NCBI GenBank assembly: GCA_014859965.1
Contig: JACZKQ010000186.1
Span: 1-64,000 of the forward strand
DNA from: Phycisphaerae bacterium
Lineage (GTDB): Bacteria > Planctomycetota > Phycisphaerae > Sedimentisphaerales > Anaerohalosphaeraceae
Reading direction: 5' to 3'
Length of the DNA stretch: 64,000 nt
The notes beneath the pieces were generated by a model, which made no database searches, had not been told where the DNA came from, and saw only the letters and a program-made list of their open reading frames with translations. The translations under genes and the position numbers were made by a program. Shown here piece after piece: positions 8,196 through 16,853 of this stretch (positions are counted from its first letter, which is position 1; each line of letters begins with the position of its first letter).

Positions 8196-9851
8196 ATGAA
8201 TCGACGGGATTTTTTGAAGGCCGTGGGAGTTGGTGCGATAGCGGCGGGTTTGCTTGATTGCGCGCGGGCACAAGAGGGGGTGGCGCAAGGGACGGCGAAG
8301 CGGCCGAACATCGTGATTATCATGGCGGACGATATGGGGTTTTCGGATATTGGGTGCTATGGGAGCGAGATTCAGACGCCGAACCTGGATGCGCTGGCGG
8401 CGGGCGGATTGCGGTTCAGGCAGTTTTACAATACGGCACGGTGCTGCCCGACGCGGGCTTCGCTGTTGACGGGGTTGTACTCGCACCGGGCTGGGATCGG
8501 GCACATGACGGCGGACTACGGCAAGCCGGGATATGTCGGGCGGCTGAATGAGAACTGCCTGACGATTGCGGAGGTGCTTGGTACGGCGGGGTATACGAGC
8601 TACGCGGTGGGCAAGTGGCACGTCGGCGATGCGCCGGAGGTGTGGCCGTGCAAACGCGGTTTTGCTCGCTATTACGGGGCCGTTTCGGCGACGGGGCATT
8701 ACTTTGGCCTGCAGAAGGCGCCCGGGCGCAAGTTTCTGATGGACGACACGGAGGTCCCGCCGGAAGGCGAGCCGCGAATGGTCGGGCAGGCGGCGTACTA
8801 TCCGTTTAAGAATGCCGACGGCAGTGCGTGGTACGGGACGGACGCGTACACCGACTATGCGATCAAGTACGTGGATGAGCACGTGAAGGAGAAGGACAAT
8901 CCGTTCTTTTTGTATGTGGCTTATACGGCGCCTCACTGGCCGCTGCATGCGCTGCCGGAGGATATTGCGAAATACAAGGGCAAGTATATGAAGGGGTGGG
9001 ATGCGCTGCGTGCGGCGCGACATGCGCGCATGAAGAAGATGGGGATCGTCGATGCGGATTGGCCGCTGACCCCGCGCGACGAGGCGGTCACGGCCTGGGA
9101 GGCGGTGGATGCGGAAAAGAAGGAGGAAATGGACCTGCGGATGGCGGTGTATGCGGCGATGATCGACCGCATGGATCAGAATATCGGGCGAATCGTGGAG
9201 TCGCTGAAAAAGAACGGCGTGCTGGAGGATACGCTAATCTTGTTCCTGGCGGACAACGGCGGCTGTGCGGAGGGCGGGCCGTGGGGCTTTTCGCGGAACG
9301 AGGAGCCGACGGGGACGCCGGACAGCTATGCAAGCTACGGCACGAGTTGGGCGAATGCGTCGAACACGCCGTTTCGGCTGTACAAGCATTGGGTGCACGA
9401 AGGCGGAATTGCGACGCCTTTGATTGTGCACTGGCCGCGGGTGATTAAGGAGCGCGGCGCGTTGACGGACCAGGTGGGGCATGTGATCGATCTTGCGGCC
9501 ACGTGTTATGACGTCGGCGGAGCGACGTATCCGGCGACATACCACGGCCGGGAGATCGCGACCCTGGACGGGCGGAGTTTGGCTCCGATCTTCCGACGCG
9601 GCAAGCGCGAGGGGCATGAGGCGGTGTTCTGGGAGCACGAGGGGAACCGCGCCGTTCGCCGGGGCGACTGGAAGCTCGTGTCGAAGCACCCCGGCCAATG
9701 GGAGCTTTATGACCTTAAGTCAGACCGTACGGAGGTGGTCGATTTGGCGGAGAAGCGTCCGGATATTGTCAAGGATCTCAAGGAACTGTATCGGCAGTGG
9801 GCGGCGCGCTCGCAAGTTGTGCCTTGGGCACAGGCCCGCAAGCGCATTTAG
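8196..9851 (+). CDS. Tat-exported arylsulfatase
   Basis: Exported sulfatase of 551 residues. The leader is MNRRDFLKAVGVGAIAAGLL. The DC at residues 21 and 22 is not a good lipobox because Asp occupies the position before Cys. Motifs include IIMADDMGFSDIGCYGSEIQ, CCPTR (formylglycine Cys83), GLYSHRAGIGHM, GKWHVG, LADNGGCAEGGPWGF and WVHEGGIATPLI, typical of the large bacterial arylsulfatase group (S1_4-like). AAAGGCGG precedes the ATG. An in-frame ATG nine codons upstream lacks this and would displace the Tat motif. It lies 29 bases after the previous gene, consistent with an operon. Confidence 0.93.
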   Translation: MNRRDFLKAVGVGAIAAGLLDCARAQEGVAQGTAKRPNIVIIMADDMGFSDIGCYGSEIQTPNLDALAAGGLRFRQFYNTARCCPTRASLLTGLYSHRAGIGHMTADYGKPGYVGRLNENCLTIAEVLGTAGYTSYAVGKWHVGDAPEVWPCKRGFARYYGAVSATGHYFGLQKAPGRKFLMDDTEVPPEGEPRMVGQAAYYPFKNADGSAWYGTDAYTDYAIKYVDEHVKEKDNPFFLYVAYTAPHWPLHALPEDIAKYKGKYMKGWDALRAARHARMKKMGIVDADWPLTPRDEAVTAWEAVDAEKKEEMDLRMAVYAAMIDRMDQNIGRIVESLKKNGVLEDTLILFLADNGGCAEGGPWGFSRNEEPTGTPDSYASYGTSWANASNTPFRLYKHWVHEGGIATPLIVHWPRVIKERGALTDQVGHVIDLAATCYDVGGATYPATYHGREIATLDGRSLAPIFRRGKREGHEAVFWEHEGNRAVRRGDWKLVSKHPGQWELYDLKSDRTEVVDLAEKRPDIVKDLKELYRQWAARSQVVPWAQARKRI

Positions 9852-9893
9852 TGAATGGAAGAGTCAATCAGGGGCGTACAAGGAGTACGGAAG

Positions 9894-11288
9894 ATGAAAA
9901 CCAGTCGGCGTGATTTTCTGAAGTTTGCGGGGGCGGCGGGGGCGGCAGCAGTGCTGCCCGTTGGCATGTTGAGAGGGCAATCCAAACCGGAGCCCGCCCG
10001 GCCGAATATCCTGTTCATCCTGGGCGACGACCTGGGATGGTCGGAGTTAGGCTGCTACGGCAATACGTTCAACGAGACGCCGAATCTGGACCGGCTTGCG
10101 GCTGAGGGGATGCGGTTTACGGATGCGTATGCGGCGGCGCCGGTGTGTTCGCCGTATCGGGCGGCGTTGATGACGGGGCAGTACCCGGCACGGGTCGGCA
10201 TTACGGATTTTCTGCGGCCGAAAACGGATCTGCATCTGTCGCTGGACTACATCACGCTGCCTGAGGCGCTGAAGAAGAACGGCTATGTTACCGGCATCGT
10301 GGGCAAGTGGCACCTCAGCGGCTACGTGAACGCGGGGAGTGCGGAGGAGACGCTGCCCGACAAGCACGGTTTCGACGAGGTGATGGTCTCGGAGAACCGG
10401 GGCATCGGCAATGGCAGCTACTGGCACCCGTACCATTTCAATCGCGAGATCGAAAAGCGGATCGACGGAAGGGAGTACCTGGTCGACCGGTGCAATCTGG
10501 AGGCCGTCGAATTCATCGAGCGGCACAAGGACAAGCCGTTCTTTCTGTATCTGAGCCATTATGCGGTGCATACGGCCCTGGCGGGCAGAGACGATCTCGT
10601 CGCCAAATATCAGGCCAAGGCCGGCGCCGGCGAAGGACCGCGTGCAAAAAAGAACAATCCGCATCTGGCGGCCCAGTTGGAGGCGATCGACGAAGGGGTG
10701 GGCCGGATTGTCAGGCGCCTGGACGAGCTGGGAATCGCCGACAACACGATCGTTATCTTTACCGGCGACAATGGGGGCGAAAGCAACGTCACCGACAATG
10801 GCCCGCTGCGGGAAGGTAAGAGCACGCTCTACGAAGGCGGCATCCGTGTGCCGCTGATCGTGCGCTGGCCGGGGCACATTCGGCCCGGGACGACGTGCAG
10901 TGAGCCGACCGCAAATTACGACTTTTACCCCACACTGCTTGACTGTGCACGGATCAGGTTCGCGGGCGGACAAAGCCCTGACGGCGTTTCGTTACGGCCG
11001 GTTTTCGCAGAGCCCGACACACACCTCGACCGTGTCGGTTTGTACTGGCATTACCCGTTGGAGAAGCCCCATTTTCTCGGTGGAAGGTCTTCATCCGCCG
11101 TGCGTATCGGCCGCCTGAAACTGATCGAGTTTTACAGCACCGGCGAGGTTGAGCTTTATGATCTTGCCGCGGACCCAGGCGAAGAGCGCAACGTCGCCCG
11201 GACGCTGCCGGAGGAAGCCGCCCGGCTTAAGCAATCGCTGGACACATGGAGGAAATCCGTCGGCGCCGCCATTGCTAAAACGGACTAG
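9894..11288 (+). CDS. Tat-exported sulfatase, seventh of the array
   Basis: Exported sulfatase of 464 residues with leader MKTSRRDFLKFAGAAG. The metal strand is ILFILGDDLGWSELGCYGNT. The formylglycine motif is CSPYR at Cys85, with Tyr where Ser or Thr is usual. GKWHLSG, FTGDNGG and YEGGIRVPLIVRWPGH follow in the expected order. AAGGAG eight bases before the ATG fixes the start. Its codon use differs from the earlier members, with more C-ending codons toward its 3' end. A general secreted arylsulfatase is secure; the substrate is not. Confidence 0.92.
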   Translation: MKTSRRDFLKFAGAAGAAAVLPVGMLRGQSKPEPARPNILFILGDDLGWSELGCYGNTFNETPNLDRLAAEGMRFTDAYAAAPVCSPYRAALMTGQYPARVGITDFLRPKTDLHLSLDYITLPEALKKNGYVTGIVGKWHLSGYVNAGSAEETLPDKHGFDEVMVSENRGIGNGSYWHPYHFNREIEKRIDGREYLVDRCNLEAVEFIERHKDKPFFLYLSHYAVHTALAGRDDLVAKYQAKAGAGEGPRAKKNNPHLAAQLEAIDEGVGRIVRRLDELGIADNTIVIFTGDNGGESNVTDNGPLREGKSTLYEGGIRVPLIVRWPGHIRPGTTCSEPTANYDFYPTLLDCARIRFAGGQSPDGVSLRPVFAEPDTHLDRVGLYWHYPLEKPHFLGGRSSSAVRIGRLKLIEFYSTGEVELYDLAADPGEERNVARTLPEEAARLKQSLDTWRKSVGAAIAKTD

Positions 11289-11447
11289 CGCGTTGCCTCT
11301 CTGCACAAGATATTTCTGAACCAAACAGTCTTGCGGAGTTTCTGCAGTCCGCCTGCGAAAGCCCGCGAGGTGAATTGCCGAACATCTTTTTATCGCATGC
11401 GTAAAACGAGTTCGGCTGCATTGGTTTAGCTTCAACCAGGGGGCAAC

Positions 11448-12713
11448 ATGGGCAGGATGACAACAGTAACGATTGTAGTGATTCTTCTGGCGGCTTACAC
11501 GCCGTGCCTGGCGGCGGATTGGCGTGGATTTCGCGGGCCTAATCGCGACGGCAAATCGCTCGAAGCGGGCCTGCTGCGCCAGTGGCCTGAAGGGGGCCCG
11601 CGGCGGCTTTGGTCGGTCGGAGGGCTGGGCAAAGGCCTTGCGAGCGTTTCGGCGGGACAGCAGATGCTCTTCACTACGGGACTCCACGGCAAGAAGGGGT
11701 TTGTCTTTGCTTTCGACCCATCGGGTCAACTGAAATGGAAAAGCTCGTACGGCCCCGAATGGAACAAATGTTTTCCCGGCGCGCGCACCACGCCGACATT
11801 CGACAGCGGGCGCGTGTACGTGATCAGCGGCATCGGCAACGTGGTCTGCCTGGACGCGGAGAACGGGCAAACGCTCTGGCGGGTCGATACGGTGAAACGC
11901 TTCGCAGCCGACTGCGGAGCGCTGGGCATGACGGAATCGGCGCTCGTCGTCGACGACGTTGTGATCTGCACCCCCGGCGGTCCGGATGTGACGATGGCGG
12001 CGCTGGACAAGATGACCGGCAAGACCGTCTGGAAATGCCGCGTTCCCGGAGAGAAGGCGGCCTGCTGTTCGCCGGTGCTGATCGAGCGGGGCGGTCGCAA
12101 AATCATAGTCACCATGCTTCAGCAGTCCATCATCGGAGTCGACGCACGAACAGGCCGGCTGCTCTGGCAGGACAAGTTCGCCGACTACCAGGACGACGCC
12201 GGTACGATCAATTTCGTCAGCCCCATCTACAGCGACGGCAAACTCTACGCCACGAGCGGCGATAACGACGGCGGCGCGATGTACGAACTGAGCGAGGACG
12301 GCACACGCATCACACGCCTGTGGACCGATGATATCCTGGACTGCCATCACGGGGGCGTTGTTCAGGTCGGCGACTACGTGTACGGGGCGAACTATCGCAA
12401 TCTCTGGTCGGGCGACTGGGTGTGCCTGGAATGGGAGACCGGCAAGGTGATGTACGAGCAGAGGTGGCACAGCAAGGGCTCGACCATCTACGCCGACGGC
12501 ATGCTGTACTGCTATGAGGAGAAGAGCGGCAACGTGGCGCTCGTCAATCCGACTCCCCGCGGCTTCGAGATCGTCAGTTCATTCCAGGTGAAAGAGGGCA
12601 ACGGGCGACACCTCGCGCATCCGGCCATCGCGGACGGCGTGCTGTATATCCGTCGCGGCAACACGCTGACGGCCTGGGACATCCGGGACACGAGCGTGTC
12701 GCTGGCGAAGTAG
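11448..12713 (+). CDS. Secreted PQQ-type beta-propeller protein
   Basis: A 421-residue exported protein with a Sec-type signal (TVTIVVILLAAYTPCLA, cleavage near residue 24). The mature start WRGFRGPNRDG is typical of planctomycete PQQ-binding-like beta-propeller proteins. Repeated blades show patterns such as VVCLDAENGQTLWRV, AALDKMTGKTVWKC and GVDARTGRLLWQDKF. Such proteins usually act as structural propellers or outer-surface binding proteins, and there is no sign of dehydrogenase catalytic residues. Two Met codons (first and fourth) could start translation; a G-rich stretch precedes the first. It follows the sulfatases after a 159-base gap and converges with the cytochrome c gene, so it may be a separate unit. 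Confidence 0.85.
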   Translation: MGRMTTVTIVVILLAAYTPCLAADWRGFRGPNRDGKSLEAGLLRQWPEGGPRRLWSVGGLGKGLASVSAGQQMLFTTGLHGKKGFVFAFDPSGQLKWKSSYGPEWNKCFPGARTTPTFDSGRVYVISGIGNVVCLDAENGQTLWRVDTVKRFAADCGALGMTESALVVDDVVICTPGGPDVTMAALDKMTGKTVWKCRVPGEKAACCSPVLIERGGRKIIVTMLQQSIIGVDARTGRLLWQDKFADYQDDAGTINFVSPIYSDGKLYATSGDNDGGAMYELSEDGTRITRLWTDDILDCHHGGVVQVGDYVYGANYRNLWSGDWVCLEWETGKVMYEQRWHSKGSTIYADGMLYCYEEKSGNVALVNPTPRGFEIVSSFQVKEGNGRHLAHPAIADGVLYIRRGNTLTAWDIRDTSVSLAK

Positions 12714-12738
12714 CCGGTCATCCGATCTTCGTCTTGCC

Positions 12739-13107
12739 TTACAACGATTCGAGATAGTCGAGAATATGCTCGAGTTCCTCTTTGCTCAGTCGTTCTTCGT
12801 AGGAGGGCATCGCCTGCCACGGATCGATGAGTTGCTTCCTGACGTTTTCCCTCGTGGCGGGCCGCCCGCTTGTGGGGAGTTGTTCGCCATGTAAGATGTT
12901 CTTCAGGCCGGGACCGATCTTCGTCTCGGTGCTGTCCGGATAGTGGCACTGTATGCAGCCCTTTTCCCGGAACAGGCGGTCGCCCTGGCCGTTGGCGGCC
13001 GCTTCGGCGGTGTTGGGGCGGGTCCGGAGGAAGGCGGCTGCTGCAACGAAGATGAGGTTGGCGGTTATTACGGCGGTGGTTGTGCGGGTGAGTTTTTTGT
13101 GTCGCAT
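12739..13107 (-). CDS. Small cytochrome c with N-terminal membrane anchor
   Basis: A 122-residue monohaem cytochrome c. An uncleaved or cleavable hydrophobic segment (AVITANLIFVAAAAFL) is followed by the haem-binding motif CIQCH and a likely axial Met in AMPSYEERLS, the layout of class I cytochromes. The C-terminal helix KEELEHILDYLESL is typical. It is the last gene of a minus-strand run with a flavoprotein and two P460 cytochromes and starts 11 bases after the flavoprotein stop. It is probably the electron carrier for that group (inference). Confidence 0.88.
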   Translation of the reverse strand: MRHKKLTRTTTAVITANLIFVAAAAFLRTRPNTAEAAANGQGDRLFREKGCIQCHYPDSTETKIGPGLKNILHGEQLPTSGRPATRENVRKQLIDPWQAMPSYEERLSKEELEHILDYLESL

Positions 13108-13118
13108 GATCGGGCCTT

Positions 13119-14441
13119 CTAATCAATAAGTCTGAATATTTCCGTGCGGATTTGACGGTCCTTGACGCCCATGGCGGCGAGGTCGGCGATGGCGGCGTCC
13201 ATGAGCGGGGCGGGGCCGCAGATGTAGAACGTTTTCTTTGACAGGTCGCCCTGGACGCGGCGCTGGAGCAGGTCGCGGTCGATGTGCCCTTTTTCGCCGG
13301 TCCAGTCGTCGCCTGGGCGGCTGATGACGTGGACGACGGTGAGATGGGGATCGTGCCCGGCGGCGATCGTGTCGAGTTCGTCACGGAAGACAATGGCGTC
13401 TTCGGTTCGGTTGGCGTAGAGCAGCAGGACGCGGCGGCCGTCTTTTCGGTCGCTCATGCAGCGGAGCATGCTCATGAGCGGGGTGATGCCGATGCCGCCG
13501 GCGATGAAGACGAGGTCGCTTTCGTCGGGATGGACGCGGTAGGAGAAGCGTCCGAAGGCGGTGTGGACGCTGGCGGTGTCGCCGACCCGGGTGTCAGGAA
13601 TGGTGGCTGTAAAGTCACCGATGTTCTTGATAGTGGAGGTGACCCGGCCGGGCCGCGTGGGGGACGAGGAGATCGTAAAGTGGTGCTCCTCGTGGGGCAG
13701 GCCGCGGTTGCGGTGCAGCGTGAGAAAGTGCCATTGGCCGGGCAGGTAGTCGGGGGTGGCTTGGCTGGCGGGCGGTTCGAGTTCGAGGGTGCAGACGGTG
13801 TCGGTTTCGGGCTGGACGGCCGTGACGCGCCAGGGATGCCGCCGCAGGAGCACGGGCCTTATCAGGCGGTGGTAAACAAAAATCGCGACGCCGCCCGCGA
13901 GGAGGGCCGCCGAGACGGTGCGGATCAGGGGATGCTGCAGATCGCCGCCGATAAACCAGGCATGCGTGAAGGCGACGACCAGCAGCAGCGGGCCGACGAC
14001 GTCATGGACGAATCGCCAACGCTCGAAGGCGATACGGAGCCGGTTGCGGCAGGCGCTCAGGACCAGGTTCAGGAGGAGCAGAACCAAAGCGATGCGGCCC
14101 AGCCAGATGTACCAGGGCGCGTCGAGGCGAAGGATAAGGCCAGGTCCTGCGCCGCCGGCGGCCAGCAGGATCGGATGCGCCACGAGCAGCACGCCGGCAA
14201 AGAGCGCGATGTTCCGGTGGAAGCGGAAGACGATGTCCAGGCCGAAGGGGCGGCTCGCATATTTCCACCGGGCGGCGAGCACCGTCTGGAGGACGAGGAT
14301 CGCAAAGCCCGTCAGCGCCGCGGCCCTGCCGGCCTCGTAGGCAAATCCGCCCGCCGGCGGGGCGAGCCATGCCGCCAGCGCCGCCGGCGTGCAGACCAGC
14401 ACGAAATAGAGCGCGACGATAAGGACGCCGGATACACTCAT
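13119..14441 (-). CDS. Ferric reductase-like membrane flavoprotein
   Basis: A 440-residue protein with an N-terminal membrane domain of about six helices. Its His residues (FRFHRNIALFAG, LLVAHPILL, RFVHDVVGP, AFTHAWF) suit two haem b. A cytoplasmic oxidoreductase domain follows, with an FAD-binding segment (EEHHFTISSSP) and NAD(P)-binding motifs GIGITPLMSML and FYICGPAPLMDA. This is the architecture of ferric-reductase/NADPH-oxidase-like proteins that pass electrons from NAD(P)H across the membrane. The start was placed at MSVSGVLIVAL, five bases after the upstream P460 stop. Longer in-frame versions would overlap that gene. Context suggests transfer to or from the neighbouring cytochromes. 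Confidence 0.85.
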   Translation of the reverse strand: MSVSGVLIVALYFVLVCTPAALAAWLAPPAGGFAYEAGRAAALTGFAILVLQTVLAARWKYASRPFGLDIVFRFHRNIALFAGVLLVAHPILLAAGGAGPGLILRLDAPWYIWLGRIALVLLLLNLVLSACRNRLRIAFERWRFVHDVVGPLLLVVAFTHAWFIGGDLQHPLIRTVSAALLAGGVAIFVYHRLIRPVLLRRHPWRVTAVQPETDTVCTLELEPPASQATPDYLPGQWHFLTLHRNRGLPHEEHHFTISSSPTRPGRVTSTIKNIGDFTATIPDTRVGDTASVHTAFGRFSYRVHPDESDLVFIAGGIGITPLMSMLRCMSDRKDGRRVLLLYANRTEDAIVFRDELDTIAAGHDPHLTVVHVISRPGDDWTGEKGHIDRDLLQRRVQGDLSKKTFYICGPAPLMDAAIADLAAMGVKDRQIRTEIFRLID

Positions 14442-14446
14442 CAGCT

Positions 14447-15112
14447 TTAATCGTTCATGAACAGGTAGTCGTTGCCGCGGGCCCTCTCGTGGCAGGAGAT
14501 ACATCCGCGGTCCGTTTCCTCGCCGACCGCTCCGGCTATTTTTCGGCCTCTGCGATCGCTCATGACCTCGCCGTCGGGGTCGTATTGGACGTAGAACCAG
14601 TCTTTGTTCTCGGGATCATAGCCCTTGCGTTTCTGCATGACCGTGACGGATCGCAGGGCGCCGCGGTCTCTTGCGGAGTAGTTTTCCTTGACGATGACGG
14701 CCAGGTTCTTGTTGAGGTTTTCTTTGGCGGCGTAGTTGTAGTAGTAGCGGAGATATCTGCCGTGGGGACTTTCGCCTCTTTGCCAGCCTTCGAGTCCCTT
14801 GGGGACGGGCCAGGTTGGGTAATCCTTAATGTCCCGCCAGAGCGTCTCGGCGTGTGCGACGTCGGCGCCTCTGGCCCTGCGGTCCTCGTCGCGGCGCCCG
14901 TCTTCATCTCTGCGCCTGTCTTGGCGTCCGTCATCGTCTCTGCGCCGGTCCTCGTCTCGTCGATCGCCGGGCCGTCGCCAGTCTTCGGGCAGCCAGTCAC
15001 CGGGTGTGCGGCCGCGCCGCTGGGCCTGGCTGCTTGCGACAAGAAAGATCACGGCCGTCAGCCCGAGGAGCAGCGCCAGTGCGGCAATGGTTTTACCGAG
15101 TTTCGTTTTCAT
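14447..15112 (-). CDS. Cytochrome P460 family protein with Arg/Asp-rich linker
   Basis: A 221-residue exported c-type cytochrome of the P460 family, some of whose members oxidise hydroxylamine. Residues 8 to 30 form a signal or anchor helix. Residues 32 to 82 are a low-complexity tract of Arg, Asp and Glu. The P460 domain follows, with SPHGRYLRYYYN, AVIVKENYS, VMQKRKGYDPENKDWFYVQY and the haem motif CISCHERARGNDYLFMND at the C-terminus. The ATG is preceded by GGGG at good spacing; upstream in-frame codons were rejected. It is a tandem paralogue of the next gene, and both end in the same residues. Hydroxylamine or nitric oxide chemistry is known for the family but not shown here. Confidence 0.87.
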   Translation of the reverse strand: MKTKLGKTIAALALLLGLTAVIFLVASSQAQRRGRTPGDWLPEDWRRPGDRRDEDRRRDDDGRQDRRRDEDGRRDEDRRARGADVAHAETLWRDIKDYPTWPVPKGLEGWQRGESPHGRYLRYYYNYAAKENLNKNLAVIVKENYSARDRGALRSVTVMQKRKGYDPENKDWFYVQYDPDGEVMSDRRGRKIAGAVGEETDRGCISCHERARGNDYLFMND

Positions 15113-15222
15113 GAGTTCCCCCCTTTTCTGCCGGGTGTTTCTGCCGGCCGATACATTCTCACCGCCGCTGGGCTGCTTAGGCCGACACAATCGCAGCGGC
15201 ACTCACGTTACATAAAGGACGC

Positions 15223-15789
15223 TTAATCGTTCATGAACAGGTAATCGCCGCCTCCGGCGGTCGTGTGGCAAGGGACACACCCTTCATCCATGCCCTTGCC
15301 GACGGCGCCGGCGATCTTTCGCCCCTGATCGTCGGTCATGACTTTGCCGTCCGGCGAGTACTTGACGTAGAACCAGTCGTTGTTTTCGGGGTCGTAGCCC
15401 TTGCGCTTTTGCATGATGGTGACGGCGGCAAGAGCGTCCGGGCTTTCTTCCATGTAGTTTTCTTTGACGATGACGGCGCCGTCTTTGTTGAAGTCTTCTT
15501 TGGCAATGTCATTGATGTAGTAGCGGAGATACTTGCCGTGGGGGCTGATGCCGTCCTGCCAGCCTTCGAACCCTTCGGGAACGGGCCAGTTGGTGTAGTC
15601 CTCGATTTTTTCCCAGAGCTGCTCGGCATAAGCGATATCGTCGGATGACCTGCTTGCGGTTTCCTGTTCGGCGCCGGCCTTTGGCCCGCCTTTTTGCCGC
15701 TCGGCATCGCCGCGCGCGGCGAAAAAGACCACGACCGCCAGCAGGATGAGAAGGGCCACGGCGACAGAGTACTTTTTCGACTTTTTCAT
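15223..15789 (-). CDS. Cytochrome P460 family protein (tandem paralogue)
   Basis: A 188-residue exported P460-type cytochrome. It has an N-terminal helix (YSVAVALLILLAVVVFFAA), a short polar linker, then WEKIEDYTNWPVPEGFEGW, SPHGKYLRYYIN, AVIVKENYMEE, MQKRKGYDPENNDWFYVKY and CVPCH near the C-terminus, ending GGDYLFMND. It matches its downstream paralogue over nearly the whole domain but lacks the Arg/Asp-rich tract. AAAGGGGAC precedes the ATG. It leads the run P460, P460, flavoprotein, cytochrome c with a 110-base gap after it. The gene pair looks like a local duplication. Confidence 0.88.
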   Translation of the reverse strand: MKKSKKYSVAVALLILLAVVVFFAARGDAERQKGGPKAGAEQETASRSSDDIAYAEQLWEKIEDYTNWPVPEGFEGWQDGISPHGKYLRYYINDIAKEDFNKDGAVIVKENYMEESPDALAAVTIMQKRKGYDPENNDWFYVKYSPDGKVMTDDQGRKIAGAVGKGMDEGCVPCHTTAGGGDYLFMND

Positions 15790-15931
15790 GCTTTGTCCCC
15801 TTTCGTGTTTTACCTGACTTTTTGACTTCTCCTTAAAGCATCGGGGTTTCGGCGCGGGTGCTTTCGGACATGCATCAGGACGTCGCATTTTACGGGGATC
15901 GCACGGTGAGATGTCCGATAGGCGCCCGTGT

Positions 15932-16636
15932 TCAGGGTTCGTGTGCAGCGCCGTCGGCGACGTCCTTTCCTATGAAGTAACTCGCCAGGGAGGCGGCTAC
16001 ATAGCCGAGAACCGTAATGGCGTAGGTGGCAAGGAGAAGGCAGAGTATCTTGCCCTCGACCGTGATCGGCCAGTGCTGTGACCCCAGGGTCGTGACGATC
16101 ATGGCGGTCCACCACACCGCATCCCAGTAGGAGGTGAAGCCCTGCTGCTGGGGCGCGTTGCGTTCGAAGGCGTACATGCCGGCGCCTCCCGCCAAAACGA
16201 CGATCAGCGTGATGCCGAACACATACGGGGCGCCGCGGCGGCTCATTGTCGCGGCGAGCGAGCGGACAGAACGCCTGAAAGAGGTGACGAGCCTGACGAA
16301 GCGGATCCCGCGGAATGTGGAAGCGGCTTTGAAGAAGCGGATGGATTGTGCAATGCGGAAGATTCTGAGCGCAGGTATCATCAGGGAAACGCCTGTCAGC
16401 CAGTTTGCCTTCAGGTACAGAAGTTTGTTGCCGGCCATGAAAAACCGAACTGTGAAATCGATGATGAATATCGCCCAGATGAGGTTTAAGACCCCCAGGA
16501 GCAATGGCGACAGGCCGTAGGCGAATTCGACGATGAGCAGGACCAGCCAGACAAATCCCAGGAGGGCCAGTGCCATCTCGGATACAGCTTGCACCTTCGC
16601 GGACTTTTCGTTTTCAGTCGTTGTTTCCTGAGCCAT
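15932..16636 (-). CDS. Ion channel, voltage-gated K+ channel superfamily
   Basis: A 234-residue six-helix channel-like protein. Helices S1 to S3 are clear. A positively charged S4-like stretch (LRIFRIAQSIRFFKAASTFR, then FVRLVTSFRR) is followed by S5, a pore loop and S6. The pore reads WWTAMIVTTLGSQHWP, so the canonical TVGYG filter is replaced by TLGSQ. The helix after it (LLLATYAITVLGYVAASLAS) fits S6. This is a recognised bacterial ion transporter type, but its ion selectivity cannot be assumed. The ATG at MAQETT was chosen over an upstream TTG. It lies upstream of the P460 genes on the same strand. Confidence 0.82.
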   Translation of the reverse strand: MAQETTTENEKSAKVQAVSEMALALLGFVWLVLLIVEFAYGLSPLLLGVLNLIWAIFIIDFTVRFFMAGNKLLYLKANWLTGVSLMIPALRIFRIAQSIRFFKAASTFRGIRFVRLVTSFRRSVRSLAATMSRRGAPYVFGITLIVVLAGGAGMYAFERNAPQQQGFTSYWDAVWWTAMIVTTLGSQHWPITVEGKILCLLLATYAITVLGYVAASLASYFIGKDVADGAAHEP

Positions 16637-16791
16637 TCTGGGCCGTCGGGTTTGACAGTGCGGCAATACCGGCGAGTGTCTTGCCTTTTATTATTTGCAG
16701 GCGACTGCGCGCAGGGCCTGGCATTGTTTATTCGGCCCAAGGGTCGTGCGCCATCAGAGAAGGTCGTGTACGAAGTGCGTGTGCGGGAGGC

Positions 16792-16839
16792 GGACGGCTC
16801 AAAAGGGGCCCGCCGCGGCATTACGGCGGGGAGCCGTCC
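16792..16839. repeat. Nested perfect hairpin in intergenic gap
   Basis: GGACGGCTC pairs perfectly with GAGCCGTCC. Inside it, CCCGCCG pairs with CGGCGGG around CGGCATTA. It lies 15 bases after the stop of the MBL-fold gene. There is no T-run on either side, so it may be a transcript-end structure or a palindromic repeat rather than a classical terminator. Confidence 0.75.
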
Positions 16840-16853
16840 GATAGATACGCGCA

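Noticed and set aside
8256-8262. Lipobox in the sixth sulfatase
   Set aside because: Asp stands directly before the Cys, which lipoprotein signal peptidase does not accept.
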